Part shown: positions 21,989-32,884 of the stretch, piece by piece
How positions within the stretch are numbered: position 1 is the first letter of the stretch
Layout of the letters: every line of letters begins with the position of its first letter
Source of the DNA: Uranotaenia lowii
Lineage: Eukaryota; Arthropoda; Insecta; Diptera; Culicidae
Length of the DNA: 64,000 nt
Reading direction: 5' to 3'
Assembly (NCBI RefSeq): GCF_029784155.1
Contig: NC_073693.1
Span: 227,121,094-227,185,093, forward strand
Program-made: the position numbers and the translations under genes
The notes under the pieces: model-generated
Database searches by the model: none
What the model was told of the DNA's origin: nothing
What the model saw: the letters and a program-made list of their open reading frames with translations, nothing else

Positions 21989-22703
21989 CAGGGACCGAAA
22001 ACAGCACCAACACAGTAAGTGCAACACAATTTGATGACACGGCACATCAGAAACGAAACTGTGCTGTGTCTGTGTTGATCTTCTTTTGTTGCGTGTCGGC
22101 CGCAACACAGCACAGTACTGCAACGACACAAAATCCGACACAGTTGACGACACAGTGTTTTCGGGTGCCGGTCCCGAAACGATGTGATTATCATTGTTGC
22201 CTACCTGCCAGCAGCCGAACTGGATGGATTTTTTTCGTTTGCTTTCAAGCTTCTTTCTCGACACAATGTGAGTGAAGAACTTTGCCATGTTAACACGTTC
22301 GTCGCCACGTCACCCATATATGGGTGACGGCTCTCTCAAGCAAGGTTGCCGCTCAGTTCTGCCACGCGTTGTAAATCTGAAGCTCTCTTGCTTTACTTTC
22401 ATGCTCTGAGATTTTTTTTGGGCGACGAACGTGTTAAATACGAAGAAATTCTGTCCAGTAAAACGCGACGGGTGATAAATAGCCATGCTCGTAATAACAC
22501 ACTGTGTTGCGTGCTTAGCACAACTGTGTTCTTTTCGCCACGACACAACTGGAAACTGTGTCGTGTTGATTTGATGCAACACAACACAATTGAAGTGCTG
22601 TGCCAAACCGAAGTGTCGCACACGAAAATTTATGTGTCAGCACTTCAGGATTTGTGTTGCACGATATGTACTGTGTTGTGTTTGTGTTTTTTGTCGGTCC
22701 CTG
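21989..22703. mobile_element. hAT-type non-autonomous element
   Basis: Ends CAGGGACCGA and TCGGTCCCTG, flanked by the exact 8-bp duplication CTCTCAAC (21981-21988 and 22704-22711). The CAGGG terminus and 8-bp duplication are diagnostic of hAT. The subterminal 200 bases on both sides are full of ACACAG/CTGTGT motifs in opposing orientation (GCAACACA, TGTGTTG), probably transposase-binding repeats. No transposase. It carries a piggyBac-like MITE at 22294-22433. Confidence 0.92.
22294..22433. mobile_element. 140-bp piggyBac-like MITE
   Basis: CACGTTCGTCGCC and GGGCGACGAACGTG termini are flanked by TTAA on both sides (22290-22293 and 22434-22437). TTAA target duplication is characteristic of piggyBac. 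Inside, 22308-22329 is a perfect 22-bp palindrome centred on CCATATATGG. Nested in the hAT element, hence younger. Confidence 0.88.
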
Positions 22704-22774
22704 CTCTCAACTCGCCGGCTTTGATTCATTTTTATCTCAACTTCCTTTTTAAACCTCCAGAGCACTTTCACACG

Positions 22775-23967
22775 ATGGGTATACTGCCGCTGCCGGCAAG
22801 TCTGTCCCATATGCAAAAACAACGAACCGAGAAAAACGGCTTTAAAGATTTTTATAAACTTTCGTGGATTTCTCGGTTGAAACTTTACCTTTTCTACTTC
22901 TTTCTTCACAGATATTAAGATAATTGTTGTAGAATTTCGTCCAATGTGTTTTTGATTTGGAAATTGTTGATGTAGAGGAGAAAATAATGATGGGACAGCC
23001 TTGCGAGTATATTTCGCATGCGGATTAAACATACCCGCAAAGCTGTCCCATATTTGGCTTTTCTTTTGTCAGTTGATCATTTGATTCTTTCTATCTGAGC
23101 TGTACTATTCACTTTACTGGTTGTTTACTGATAAAAATAAGTTTAAAATGATGTTTATAACATGTTTAGATAGTCAAAGGTAAAAAAAGTTTATCATAAG
23201 AATTGAGTGGTTCTAAAATAAAATGAATAACAACGTTCCATGAATAAAACAACCTGTACCATCATATTTTGTAAAGTTTTTCGATCGATTATCTTTTTAG
23301 AAAGACTATAAATACCTTCAAATTAAATTAATGCTGAATCAGAAACAGCAAAGTATCTTGGCTGCAAACATTTGATGAGAAAAATCAATTCAATATGACT
23401 TAAGCGTGTGCTACTATGTAGGCATATTTTGGTTCAAAGATTTTATGAAAGTCCAAGCAGCAAGTAAGAGCATGACGAAAACCTAAAAAATATGGCTTTG
23501 TAGCTGACTATTTTCCATGTTTTACAACGAATAATTCAATAAGCCTCATGCGAAATTTAAAAAAAAATAATTTGGTGGAATTTACCCAATAGGTTAAACT
23601 TAGCTTGTAAAAATTATGGAAATTGTTATTTTTGACTTAACTGTACTGTTTTATCTAGTCTAACTTTCGTAATTTCAATGAATGCTTATTTTGTCGCACA
23701 CATTGTATGAATATTTGTAAAATTAACGTAAATTAGAGCAGCAATTTTAAAGCATTCTGTTAAAATACATATGGGACAGCTTTGCGGGTATATTTCATAT
23801 GGGACAGACATGACTTGGTATTTTTTTCATATATGTTGAGAACAAAGTTATGAAATTTTTAGTCTAAATTGAAGAACTAACTGTATTTGAACGATTTTTG
23901 AGATAAACTGAAAAATGACGAAAATGCATATGGGACAGTCTTGCGAATAGCGGCAGTATATACCCAT
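22775..23967. mobile_element. 1.19-kb TIR element with TGTCCCATATG repeats
   Basis: Left end ATGGGTATACTGCCGCTGCC and right end GGCAGTATATACCCAT are inverted and continue inward to CTTGC...TGTCCCATATGC, about 42 bp in all. The GGGACAGCTTTGCGGGTATA motif recurs internally in both orientations (about 22990, 23040, 23770, 23805). AT or A/T-rich flanks do not settle the superfamily. No transposase frame. Confidence 0.7.
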
Positions 23968-24936
23968 TTCAAAAAACGATTTATCATAGAATGGGTTCTC
24001 GAAGTACTTAATTTGTAAAATAGTATAACTGAAATTACTTCACCGTGAATCAAGAAAAACAAAAAATTTCTGTTCGGTTCATTTTTCTTCTCGTAGTAGG
24101 ATCCTTCCAAAACAGAGAAACCTGTCCAGTCGCCAAATGTGCAGACTGGACGGAAGCGACGTTCGGAAGTAATACCCGTGGCCCGCTGGGCCGCTCCCAG
24201 CCGGGGGAACTACGCGATGAATCACTTGGCTCGCTCACCCGGTCGCGCTCGCAGACTGACTGACCGACCGGCATGCACGCTCGTATCGGATGACCAAGTG
24301 CCGGTTAAATCCATACACACAAGTAGCATTCAGTGTACTGAATTGAATTCTTTTAGGGTGATTAAGGGTCCACTTTAGGTCCACTTTTAGGGTAAAAAAA
24401 ACCACTTCATGGTTTATTTATTCAAAATGATTAAAACAAACATCCACTAGTTAAAGTCACCTGATTTGGGTTTGATATTTAGTAGAGTTAAGAAAAAAAT
24501 TATAAAATAGAACTTTTATGGTCAGATGTTGATCGAATTCTGTTCAGAATCGCTGATGATTATCGCTTTGGGGTGATTTTGGCTGGACTCTTTGGAAAAC
24601 CCTCTTCGTGGTCAACAAAAAGCCGATGATTTTGGCGCGCATCTCTGCGGTTAATGCGCGCAGCATCGCCATGTTGCTACTGGGTCATTTCGTCTTTTAG
24701 GGTGGTTTATGGTGACCCGTTCGCTCCAGAACAACTTCAAAGGCGCATACGACACGATCGACGGTGACGAGCTATGGACAATCACGGACGAGAACGACTT
24801 TCCGGGAAGTTGACCAGACTGATCAATGTGACGCACACAGAAATATTTCACCAAAAACCTGGCAAATAGTCATAATTTAAAAAAAAAAAAAAAAAGATTT
24901 TTTACTTCTTGTACTCATTTGATACCATGAACTTGA
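23968..24936. other. No gene; short G+C-rich block at 24135-24300
   Basis: 24135-24300 is markedly G+C-rich and begins GTGCAGACTGGACGGAAGCG, a variant of 21571-21590. This may be the LTR/leader junction of an old LTR element (TGGACGG or TGGTCCG as primer site), but I find no paired LTR. The rest has no recognisable content; a 17-A run lies near 24875. Confidence 0.35.
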
Positions 24937-25657
24937 AAATGACTTCATCAGCTTTGCCGTATGCTTCGGATCGTTATCCCGTTGGAAAACGAAGCTCTCT
25001 TCGAGGCCCGTCTTGATGAGAGATACCTCGAGGTTTTCCCGCGGGACATTGCATTATGACTCAGCTGTCATGATTCCGTCAATTTTTACCAAACTGCCCA
25101 CCCCACCCCAAGAAAAGCACCACCACACCATCACGTTACCTCCTCCGTGCTTGACTGTTCCTTGGATATGGCGGTCTTGAAGCTCCTCACCCGAACTGCG
25201 CCACACACGATCCCGCTTCTTCCGGTTTAACAACTCGAATTTGGATCCGTCTGTCCAAAACCCCTTTTTTCCAGTATTCGAGCGGTTTATCGGCGTGTTC
25301 CTTGGCGAACTTGAGCCGCTTAGCCTTGTTCACCAGACTGATGAATGGCCTTCTCACTACGATCCAGCTTTGGTACTTCTTCGCTTGGATGCGGCGACGC
25401 TATACCGAAAGTTAGAGCTGTATCTGCCGAATCGTAATTTTTGGGGTTTTCTTCACCTTTAGAATGATTTTTTTGTCCTTTCTGGCATTAGTCTTGGGCT
25501 TTCGTCCTCTTCTAGGGCGATCTATCACCGACCCGAACGTTTTCATCTTCGTCATGATTTTTAATACCGCTGTCTTGCTGATTTTGTAGTGCTTGGCCAC
25601 TTCCCGGTGCGTTTGACCGTTATTCACATCACGAACAACCAGTTTCCGGATGGACAA
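24937..25657 (-). pseudogene. Tc1-like transposase, broken
   Basis: The N-terminal frame (25657-25412) starts MSIRKLVVRDVNNGQTHREV and encodes the paired-like helix-turn-helix DNA-binding region with the RPRRGRKPK GRPR-type motif. After a stop it continues in other frames through KHGGGNVMVWWCF and SFVFQRDNDPKH, which holds the second catalytic Asp. Sequence stops shortly after (about 24937), so the third catalytic residue and the C terminus are absent. Cut-and-paste transposase by family; this copy cannot be functional. Confidence 0.85.
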
Positions 25658-25887
25658 CGGAATGGAACCAGAAATTTATGCGTTCTCCATATTTTACAAC
25701 TTATTCGAATGTAGACACCTGTTTGAATACTCCAGATCCAAGCCAGTTGTTTATGAAACGTTAAAATACACAAAACAAACAAAATGTCAATTTTTTTTTG
25801 GAATATGAACTGTTTTTTCTATCAGAAAAACTTTCTTTTTTTACCAGCGCAACATTAACAAAAAATTAAAAACACATAACCAACAAT

Positions 25888-26270
25888 AAGGTTGGAACAA
25901 TTATCAATTTCTTCTTTTGTCTACCCTCCACCCCTCCCCATTCGAAATATCCAAAAAAAACCTGAATGGGGGAATAAATACAGTTTGCAGTATTTTATAT
26001 AATTTTCGAAAAAAAAAATTCAAAGATCAGAAAGATTAAAAGACCTTAAAACAAATTTTGGAAGATGGAAGCTATTTCACCATTTGTATTCTTGATTTTA
26101 ATGATTTTTTTTAATAAAAAAATTACTTGATTTATAGGTTTTGTGCAATGATATAGTATGCAATTTAGTTGCATACAAGCTTTCGTGCAATTTATTTAAA
26201 TTTATTTCTTTTTCGCATTATTTTTTACTGACCCCACAACCCCCCCCCCCCCTTGCAATGTTCCAACTCC
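25888..26270. mobile_element. Possible small TIR insertion inside Tc1 copy 1
   Basis: Copy 2 lacks this segment, and the segment is bounded by GTTGGAACA and TGTTCCAAC. It includes a 13-14 C run at about 26240. The termini are short, so this is a tentative call. Confidence 0.4.
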
Positions 26271-26589
26271 GAGTGACCGAAGAAGAATTTGAAATTTGTT
26301 CCGGCCTTATTTTAAAATTTCTACGATGTGTTTTCGTTGAGTTTTAACCAGAAAAATGAAAGAAATGATAAAAAAAAACTATTCGGACACTTTATTTTGC
26401 CTCTCACTGTGAATATTAAAATGAACTGAAATTACCAGGTTTCCTATGAACTCGTTGATATTCGAAAAGATTTTGAGAAACTGAAAACATCGCCATTTAA
26501 AGATAAAAAAAAATTGTGGACTTTTATTTGTGCCGGTCACTGTATTCATAACAGTCTTCCTTGCAGTTATAACTAGGCTGGGTCATTCG

Positions 26590-27105
26590 GATGAAAAAGG
26601 TGCACATCGGCTCAAATAAGACACGAGGCCCAATGAGACTGTTTGGCCGAAAGGATGGTTGGTCGAATGGATGACAAGCTGAATGGTCGCTAGGTCGAAT
26701 GGTCCTCATGCCGAACAGACGATAAGCCGGATGGACGACAAGACCAATGGATTTTAGGGTGAATGGTCAGTAGACCGAATGGTTGTTGGGCTGAATGGAC
26801 ACTAGGCCCAAAGGACAGTAGGGCGATGATCCGAATGAACTTGAGATGGAATAGTGCAATGAGCTATCTATCAAAAGACTGTAAGGCCCAATGCCCATTC
26901 GTTCTACGATCATTTGGCCTTTGACCATTCAGCCTACTGTCTATTTGGCCTTGAAACCATTCGGCCTATTGTACATTCGACCTAACGACCTTTTGGCTAA
27001 GCTTCCATTCGACATAACAATTATAAGCCAAATAACTTTCGGCCTTACTTCCTATTCGGTCTATTGTCCTGTTCGGTCGAACATCCATCGGTCTGATAGC
27101 TGATT
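26590..27105. repeat. Inverted minisatellite of about 20-25-bp units
   Basis: 26640-26830 carries repeated plus-strand units such as GAATGGTCxxTAGGxCGAATGG, while 26890-27100 carries the complementary sense, CATTCGGCCTAxTGTxCATTCG. The two half-arrays face each other across about 60 bp, so the whole 500 bp can fold back imperfectly. Units are degenerate. No coding content; the 70-codon frame at 26891-27103 is a by-product. Confidence 0.75.
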
Positions 27106-27109
27106 CTTA

Positions 27110-29229
27110 AGTTGTTTAGAAGTACGAAACCTTCAATATAAACACCCCCACTCCTCACCTTGTTGATCGCATTTAAACGTCCTCTAATTTTATCAAATTC
27201 ATTAAACTAAAACACCCTTTGGCTGGCGCGTTAGAGCAAATAATGAGTTGCCTTCAACGGAATAGAATGTACTCTGTAAAGCCACCGTTCCCCCTCAGAA
27301 TCATATGTGTATGGTGGATGCTTCACAGCGAAACCTGCTCCAAAAACATCGCTAAACGAGCAGCATATGCCAAGCCAAGCCAAGAACGATAGAAACCACA
27401 TTACATGGCACGATAACAGCGCACTATAACCCTTCTTCTAGAATGGCACATTGAATTTAAATGAAGATGGGATTAGGATAATGCAAAACCCCGTCTTGCT
27501 CAATCAGATAGTGTGGAGCCACGCTTTTTTGGTGGATGAACTCTCGCTCTTTGGTTCCTAGATATTTAAGCGAACTTTTCCTCCTGGAATTGAAAATACT
27601 TTTTAAGCGAAAAAACTCTTCATTTAACAATTGATTACATAAATGTACTTGTTTTTTTTTCGTCGGGAAACAATGTTTGGGCTGCTTGTTTTACTCGCAA
27701 CGCCTTCGGTCTGATTCAACATCGAATTCCGTCTTGCGAAATTCCTATCATGGAAATTGAAAACGCCAAAACCGCTCTTCAAGAAGCATTTCGAATCAAC
27801 AGCAGCCGTGAGTCATATCCATAATCATAATAACGTCGAGTGGCGTACTGGTTGTTTTTTTTTCTAAACCAATACCGACACGTATTTGTCGACTGGAAAC
27901 TTTGCAGAATTTTACGCGTTGCCTGTTGTGGGTGCTTTTCTTTCGTACTTTTCTTACCGCCCTTCGAGATCATTTACGATAGCAGACACAAAACCCGGAA
28001 TTTCGTATGCTTGGAATAAATGTGTGGAGAAGAAACTAGATGGAACATAACATATGTGAACTTTTTTTTCCATCCATCTTTATGTTGGAAGAGTGTTTTT
28101 GGTATTTTATTCATAAAAATCAGGAATTGTGCCGTATTTCAGTTCATGTTTTACTGAAGGCCTTTCATATAAGTCACAAAGAACTTGTCACGAAAATAAA
28201 TTCAGTATCGAAAAATGGAGTTTTTTCGAAATTGATTGCAGTGTTGCATGGATAATTTTTAAGTACTGAAGGCATGTATGTTTAACTATTTTAATTTAGT
28301 TTTAAACCTGTATATTCGAAACAATAACCCCTCAATGAGTAAAATATAATTTTGGAATGAACATTTTTGGCAGCTTTCATGTCATTCATCGATCGTAGGA
28401 AACAGCACGAATGGAATAAATAATTCTCGCAATGTGGTTTGATCGTCATTCAAGAAGTAATCTTGCCAAACATATTGCCGCCTTAAAAGCTTGCGGGATG
28501 AAAGAAAAAATGGAAACATAATTCCAAAGCTCCAGCAAATATCCGTTTGTTCAAATTCCCTAGAGCGCGCTCTAGCACCAGGATAAAGGAATTATATTAG
28601 AAGATTAATAAAAGCGTGTGTAATGAAAGTTTTCACTGCGGGTGGTGGAATGAGAATCACTTTTTTTTTCTTTATTCGGTTCCACTCTATTGACCGCAGG
28701 GAATGTTTAGCACTCCAGAAAGGTACAGACACCACTTTATGGGAATTTTTCATAGTATTTTATACCTTTTTTTAATTCATACTACCCAAAAAAAAAATGA
28801 TAATAAAAATAAACTTTGATGTGAGTTAACCTCAATATGAAGCTGGCACACAATTAAGCAATTGATTAACGCTCTTAAGGCACAATTTGTTTCCGTTACC
28901 CTTTGTGACTCGTTTAACACAAACGAGAAATGCTCATAAATGCAACAACGAAAACCGCTGGCTTTACCATTCGGGAGAATTATTCGTACAATGGTGTGAG
29001 GGTGAAAGTAGTGTACTATAAAGGGTCATACATATATGGGTTTGCGTAACGAGGAAGGGCTCGAGACAACTGTTGAATGGCTAGTAGGAATCGTGGCACC
29101 CTTGCCCGGATGAGTCGCGACCGACGACGATAAGTTTTATTGCTGGTGAGCTCGATTGCAAAAACGTGAATTCACGGCAGTCGAAGAAAACAGAGATGTG
29201 GACTACTTGTTATGCGTCAATAGACGTTT
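27110..29229. other. No recognised gene
   Basis: Non-repetitive by eye. 27220-27480 and 28840-29160 are less A+T-rich and have no match elsewhere in the window, so they may be ordinary single-copy intergenic or intronic DNA. Frames such as 28040-28255 are short and without motifs. Confidence 0.4.
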
Positions 29230-30726
29230 CCGATTAGAAGGAGAAAGAGGAGTTTTTCAGTCAACTGAACAGTGCGGGTGAAAAAAATCCGAAGGATGAC
29301 ATACAAATCCACTTACATAGGTGACTTCAACGTTCAACCGTTGACATCTGGAATACTGCAACTTTCCCGGCCAATTGGATGCAGGATATCCTCCTAAAGG
29401 TCCCGAAGAAAGAAGACCTGACAGAGTGCGGTTACTGACGAGGCATAACCTGTAAAGTTTATGGAAGAAGAAGTTAATGGATGTCGGATGGAACCTGGAG
29501 GATGGTCGATGATTGGAGAAAGGCTAAAGCCGGAATTGAGCAGGCATGTACCGGGTCAGCCAAAGCAGCCGCCCGCTTACGATATGCGGAACTGGAAAAG
29601 GCTGGTAAACGAGCTTGTAGACGAGACAGGAGAGCCTGGACAAATTCCCTAGCCGAAGAGGGAGAAAGAGCCGCCGTCAATGGAGATATCTGATTACTTC
29701 GATATTTCTCGCCGCCTTAGTGGTGCAAGGACTAATGCAAGAATGCCGCTGAAAGACCGAGCAGATCAGTTATTGACCGATTGAACAGATCAGCTTCAAC
29801 CATGGACTGAGCACTGCGAACAACTCTTCCGAGTCACGAATAGCGATGGCCAACAGAACCCGCAGCTCGAAGCGCCAATAGTAAGTCGCATAAATGGCGT
29901 CAACTCGGAAGCGCCCTCGCTGGCTGAAATAGAAGCGGCAATCAAAGCCAGGAAATCCAATAAAGCGCCTGAGATCGATTGCATTCCTGCTGAAATGCTA
30001 AAAGCAGACCCTTCCTTGTCAGCACAAATGATAGACCGTCTTTTTTCTGACATCTGTGATACTGGAACATTCCCAGCTGACTGGATGCAGGGTATCCTTG
30101 TAAAGGTCCAGAAGAAAGGAAACCTGACAGAGTGCGGTAACTGGCGAGGCATAACGTTGATCTGTACAACCCTCAAACTACTCTGCAAAGTGATCCTGAA
30201 CAGGTCCAGGAGGAAATCGACGCTACACTCCGACGGCAACAAGCTGGATTCCGATACGGACGATTATGTGTGGTTCGCATCACAACGCTACGAATCATAC
30301 TGAAAAAATCAACGAGTTCCAGGACCCTCTTCTGCTGGTATTCGTTAATTTCGAAAAAGCATTCGACCGACTGAACCACGAAAGCGTCTGGGCTGCTCTT
30401 AGACGACGAGGAGTCCTTGAAAATCTCATCTCATCGAATTGTAATACGAGGAATTTTCGCGCAAGGTCTTGCACGACGGTGTTTTGTCCGAACCAATCCC
30501 GGTAACTGCTGGAGTGAAACAGGGATGTATTTTAACACCGCTGCTTTTTCTCATCGTAATAGATGAGATTTTGACTGGATCGATTGACTATAGACTAAAC
30601 CGAGGATTGCTGTGGAATCTTTCGATAATGGAGAAGCTGAACGACCTTGACCTGGCTGACTGTATTGTTTTGGTCGCTCAAAGTCAAAAAGACATGCAGA
30701 GCAAACTCGACGACTGTTACAATTAT
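29230..30726 (+). pseudogene. RTE-like LINE, part 1 (linker and reverse transcriptase), broken
   Basis: Coding blocks in shifting frames: GDFNVQ-like endonuclease end (about 29320), KAAARLRYAELEKAGKRACR linker (29550-29620), RT blocks FPADWMQGILVKVQKKGNL and GNWRGITL (30070-30160), FVNFEKAFDRLNHE (30340-30383), VTAGVKQGCILTPLLFL (30500-30550) and NDLDLADCIVLVAQS (30640-30685). The catalytic YADD position reads LADC, and many stops and frameshifts are present. The block around 29355-29440 duplicates the 30065-30155 block (FPANWMQDILLKVPKKEDL), so the copy is rearranged. The GVKQGCILTPLLF form and the 3' end at 34141-34206 favour the RTE clade. Confidence 0.8.
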
Positions 30727-32112
30727 TGACTGGGTCACAAAAAACCCAAAGTCTAAAATCACATAAAATTTAGACGTACGCGCCGACCGGTCTACCACAT
30801 ATCAAGTGACATTCGACCAAACAGAAAAAGTGGGAAAAAGCTTCACACGTTTTCCCGACGCGTCTTTCCAAAAGTTTGGAAAACGCCAATTTAGAAATTG
30901 TGGTCCGCAGCAAACAACCCGTCAACACTCCGAGAATCGGGTAAGTGAATGTCTGATGACATTTTCCTACTAAAACAACAATTCCGTCATTCAGACCCGG
31001 AAGACGGGTAACGGCCAGCAAAGATTTCGTTTGCAGAATGCTAACTGCAATTACCCTTCGTTTTTTACACAGGAATTCCGGATAGTGCTAGGGGAAAGGA
31101 ACCCCTTTGCGTCCGAATCGACCCAGCGAAGATCCGACGAAATCCAGCACGAAGAGGCCTTCCAAAAAGAGGTAGGCTATCATAATTTTGTGATTAGGAA
31201 TAAAAATACTAATGATGGTCATGTTGCAGGGTTTTTTTTTGTGGTGTGGTATTTTCCACCCACACGTGGAATCGTCGCCGCGTTGGATCATCGCTTGCAG
31301 GACATTACCGGTGTTGGATCGTTTCAAGGGTGCTCACTGCCGAAGAAAAGTCAATTCCGGCCAGCACTTGAGGGAGCTGTTCACCTCGAAGTGAACTGTG
31401 GTGACCCTCAGTGCGCTGCGACCAACACCACCGGAGCGGATTGCACATTATTTCAGGCACTATTGCCTAGTATATTTTATTCCCCGGCCACTAGCACCGC
31501 AGGGGAAATCACCCCGGAGAACAAAACCGGGTCAGCGGTTATTTGTATTCCGGCCACGAGCGCCGAAGGGAATTTGAGTGCCGTTGTTTAAGTGCCGATT
31601 AAGGTGCTGTTTTTTTACTTCGGCCACCAGCGCCAAGAGGGACGTTGCTCGTGTTCCGAACCCGAGCCATGTCCATAAGTGGATGTCGTTTTTGTGAGTG
31701 CTGATTGAGTGGCCATTTGTTCATCCGGCCCCAGCGCCTTGCTCGTGATCCGGCTCCGAGCAAAGGCCAGTGTTTGATGCCGGGAATAGCCGCCCAACAA
31801 GGCGTGTCAAGCTAGTGTTCCAGCTTCGAGCGCTGAAGGGATTTTTACGTCGGATTAGTTGCTGCAGGTTCGTGTTCCGGCCAAGAACAGTAAGGAGAGA
31901 AATTGGGCGACGGAAGTGCCGAGAGGAGGAGCGTGATGTTCTGAGTGTGAACATATCACCAGAAACATCAAGGTAAGCTTAAGGTTTATAGTTTTTATTC
32001 ACTAATGGTTTGATTCGCATCTGACGCACTCTTTTCATTTCGTGCACAGATTTCAGAGCAGCAAGATTGCTGCAATTTAAAAATTCCGGCAAGAGATCTG
32101 CCACACGACTTC
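30727..32112 (+). other. 1.4-kb insertion in the LINE with exon/intron-like signals
   Basis: The LINE reading resumes at SKAAGLKINV (32113), so this segment is foreign to it. It is G+C-richer, contains a 186-codon frame (31031-31591) without recognisable domain, and shows consensus-like splice sites: GGGTAAGTG at about 30940 with TTCAG at 30994, TTTTTTACACAG at 31070, GAGGTAGGC at 31169 with TTGCAGG at 31230, and CAAGGTAAGC at 31970 with TTTCGTGCACAG at 32048. From 31480 to 31900 a motif like TTCCGGCCACGAGCGCCGAA recurs about six times at 55-100-bp spacing. I do not recognise the product. It may be a host 5' leader region or an unknown element. Confidence 0.4.
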
Positions 32113-32884
32113 ATAGAAAGCTCCAAGGCAGCAGGTCTCAAAATCAATGTCGGAAAGTCGATGGAAATCAACACAGTAAATCCTTCTACGTGGTAGCTGG
32201 ACAACAAGTAGAGCATAAGTGTCTTGCTATCCAGACACCGCCTGATGGTGGTACCAAGGAAGATAACGCAACCCGGATCAGAAAAGTTCAATTTACGTTT
32301 GCAAGTCTCCGAAACATCTAGCGCCCACACCAGATCTCTCTACGAACAATAATCTGAATCTTCAACTGAAACGTCGAATCCGTATTGCTATACGGAGGCA
32401 AAACTTGTTGCACATATGCGGCGACAACGCAAAAACTACAAGTTTTTGTGAACCACCACTGCCTGCAGATTATTATCCGCCCTTGAAAGCCTAGCAACTG
32501 GATCCCTAACGTGGAACTTCGTCACCGGTATCATCAAAAAGTGCTAGGAATCGAGATTCGGGAACGTAAGTGGAGATGTATTGACCACACGTTGCGAAGA
32601 CATGAGAACGAGATTTATAGAGAGGCGCTTGACTGGAATCCAGATGGGCATCGAAGAAGAGGCAGGCCCAGAAGCTTGTGGTGGCGAAGCCGTAATGCGC
32701 ACAGTTGACGAAAACCTTGGCTGGCAGAGCAAGTGATCAAGCTTGGCTCCGGATCATTTACAGTGAGGTCTTTTACCACAGCCCTATGAGCCGTCGAATA
32801 CAATTGGAAAAAATTATCAATGGCGGCTCTACAAGTTGCAGAGACATCAGCTAGCGATCCGATCCAAGAGCTTAAACGAGAGAT
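32113..32884 (+). pseudogene. RTE-like LINE, part 2 (C-terminal region), broken
   Basis: Continues part 1: KAAGLKINVGKSMEINTVNP (32113-32172), PDGGTKEDNATRIRKVQFTF (from 32243), ASLRNI (to 32318), then YHQKVLGIEIRERKWRCIDH (from 32523) and EALDWNPDGHRRRGRPRS (32623-32676), the usual C-terminal motif of this LINE type. Stops and frame changes separate the blocks. The 3' end is cut by the TIR element at 32885. Confidence 0.8.

Larger units (their letters stand above)
21600..22730. repeat. Tandem repeat block CAAGCTGTCCTCTCAACTCGC, split by an hAT element
   Basis: Degenerate units of about 60-75 bp, each with one or two GTCCTCTCAACTCGC cores followed by TTGAAATT, from 21600 to 21988. The last half unit (CTCTCAACTCGCCGGC) resumes at 22704 after the inserted element. 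Just upstream, TGCAGACTGGTCCGAAGCGACG (in parts TGCAGACTGG, TCCGAAGCGACG) recurs in variant form at 24138. Confidence 0.8.
24937..26411 (-). mobile_element. Tc1-like transposon, copy 1, decayed
   Basis: Same family as copy 2 at 50078-51522. Shared features are the transposase remnant, a TTTTTCTATCAGAAAAACTTTC subterminal block (about 25815-25835) and a right terminus GGACACTTTATTTTGCCTCT ending about 26411. The left terminus and the last third of the transposase are missing. The shared subterminal region is interrupted at about 25888-26270 by unrelated sequence bounded by GTTGGAAC/GTTCCAAC. Confidence 0.75.

Noticed and set aside
31031..31591. 186-codon ORF as a genuine protein
   Set aside because: It crosses likely intron boundaries (GTAGGC at 31170 to TTGCAG at 31230) and no domain is visible; kept only as part of an unexplained insertion.
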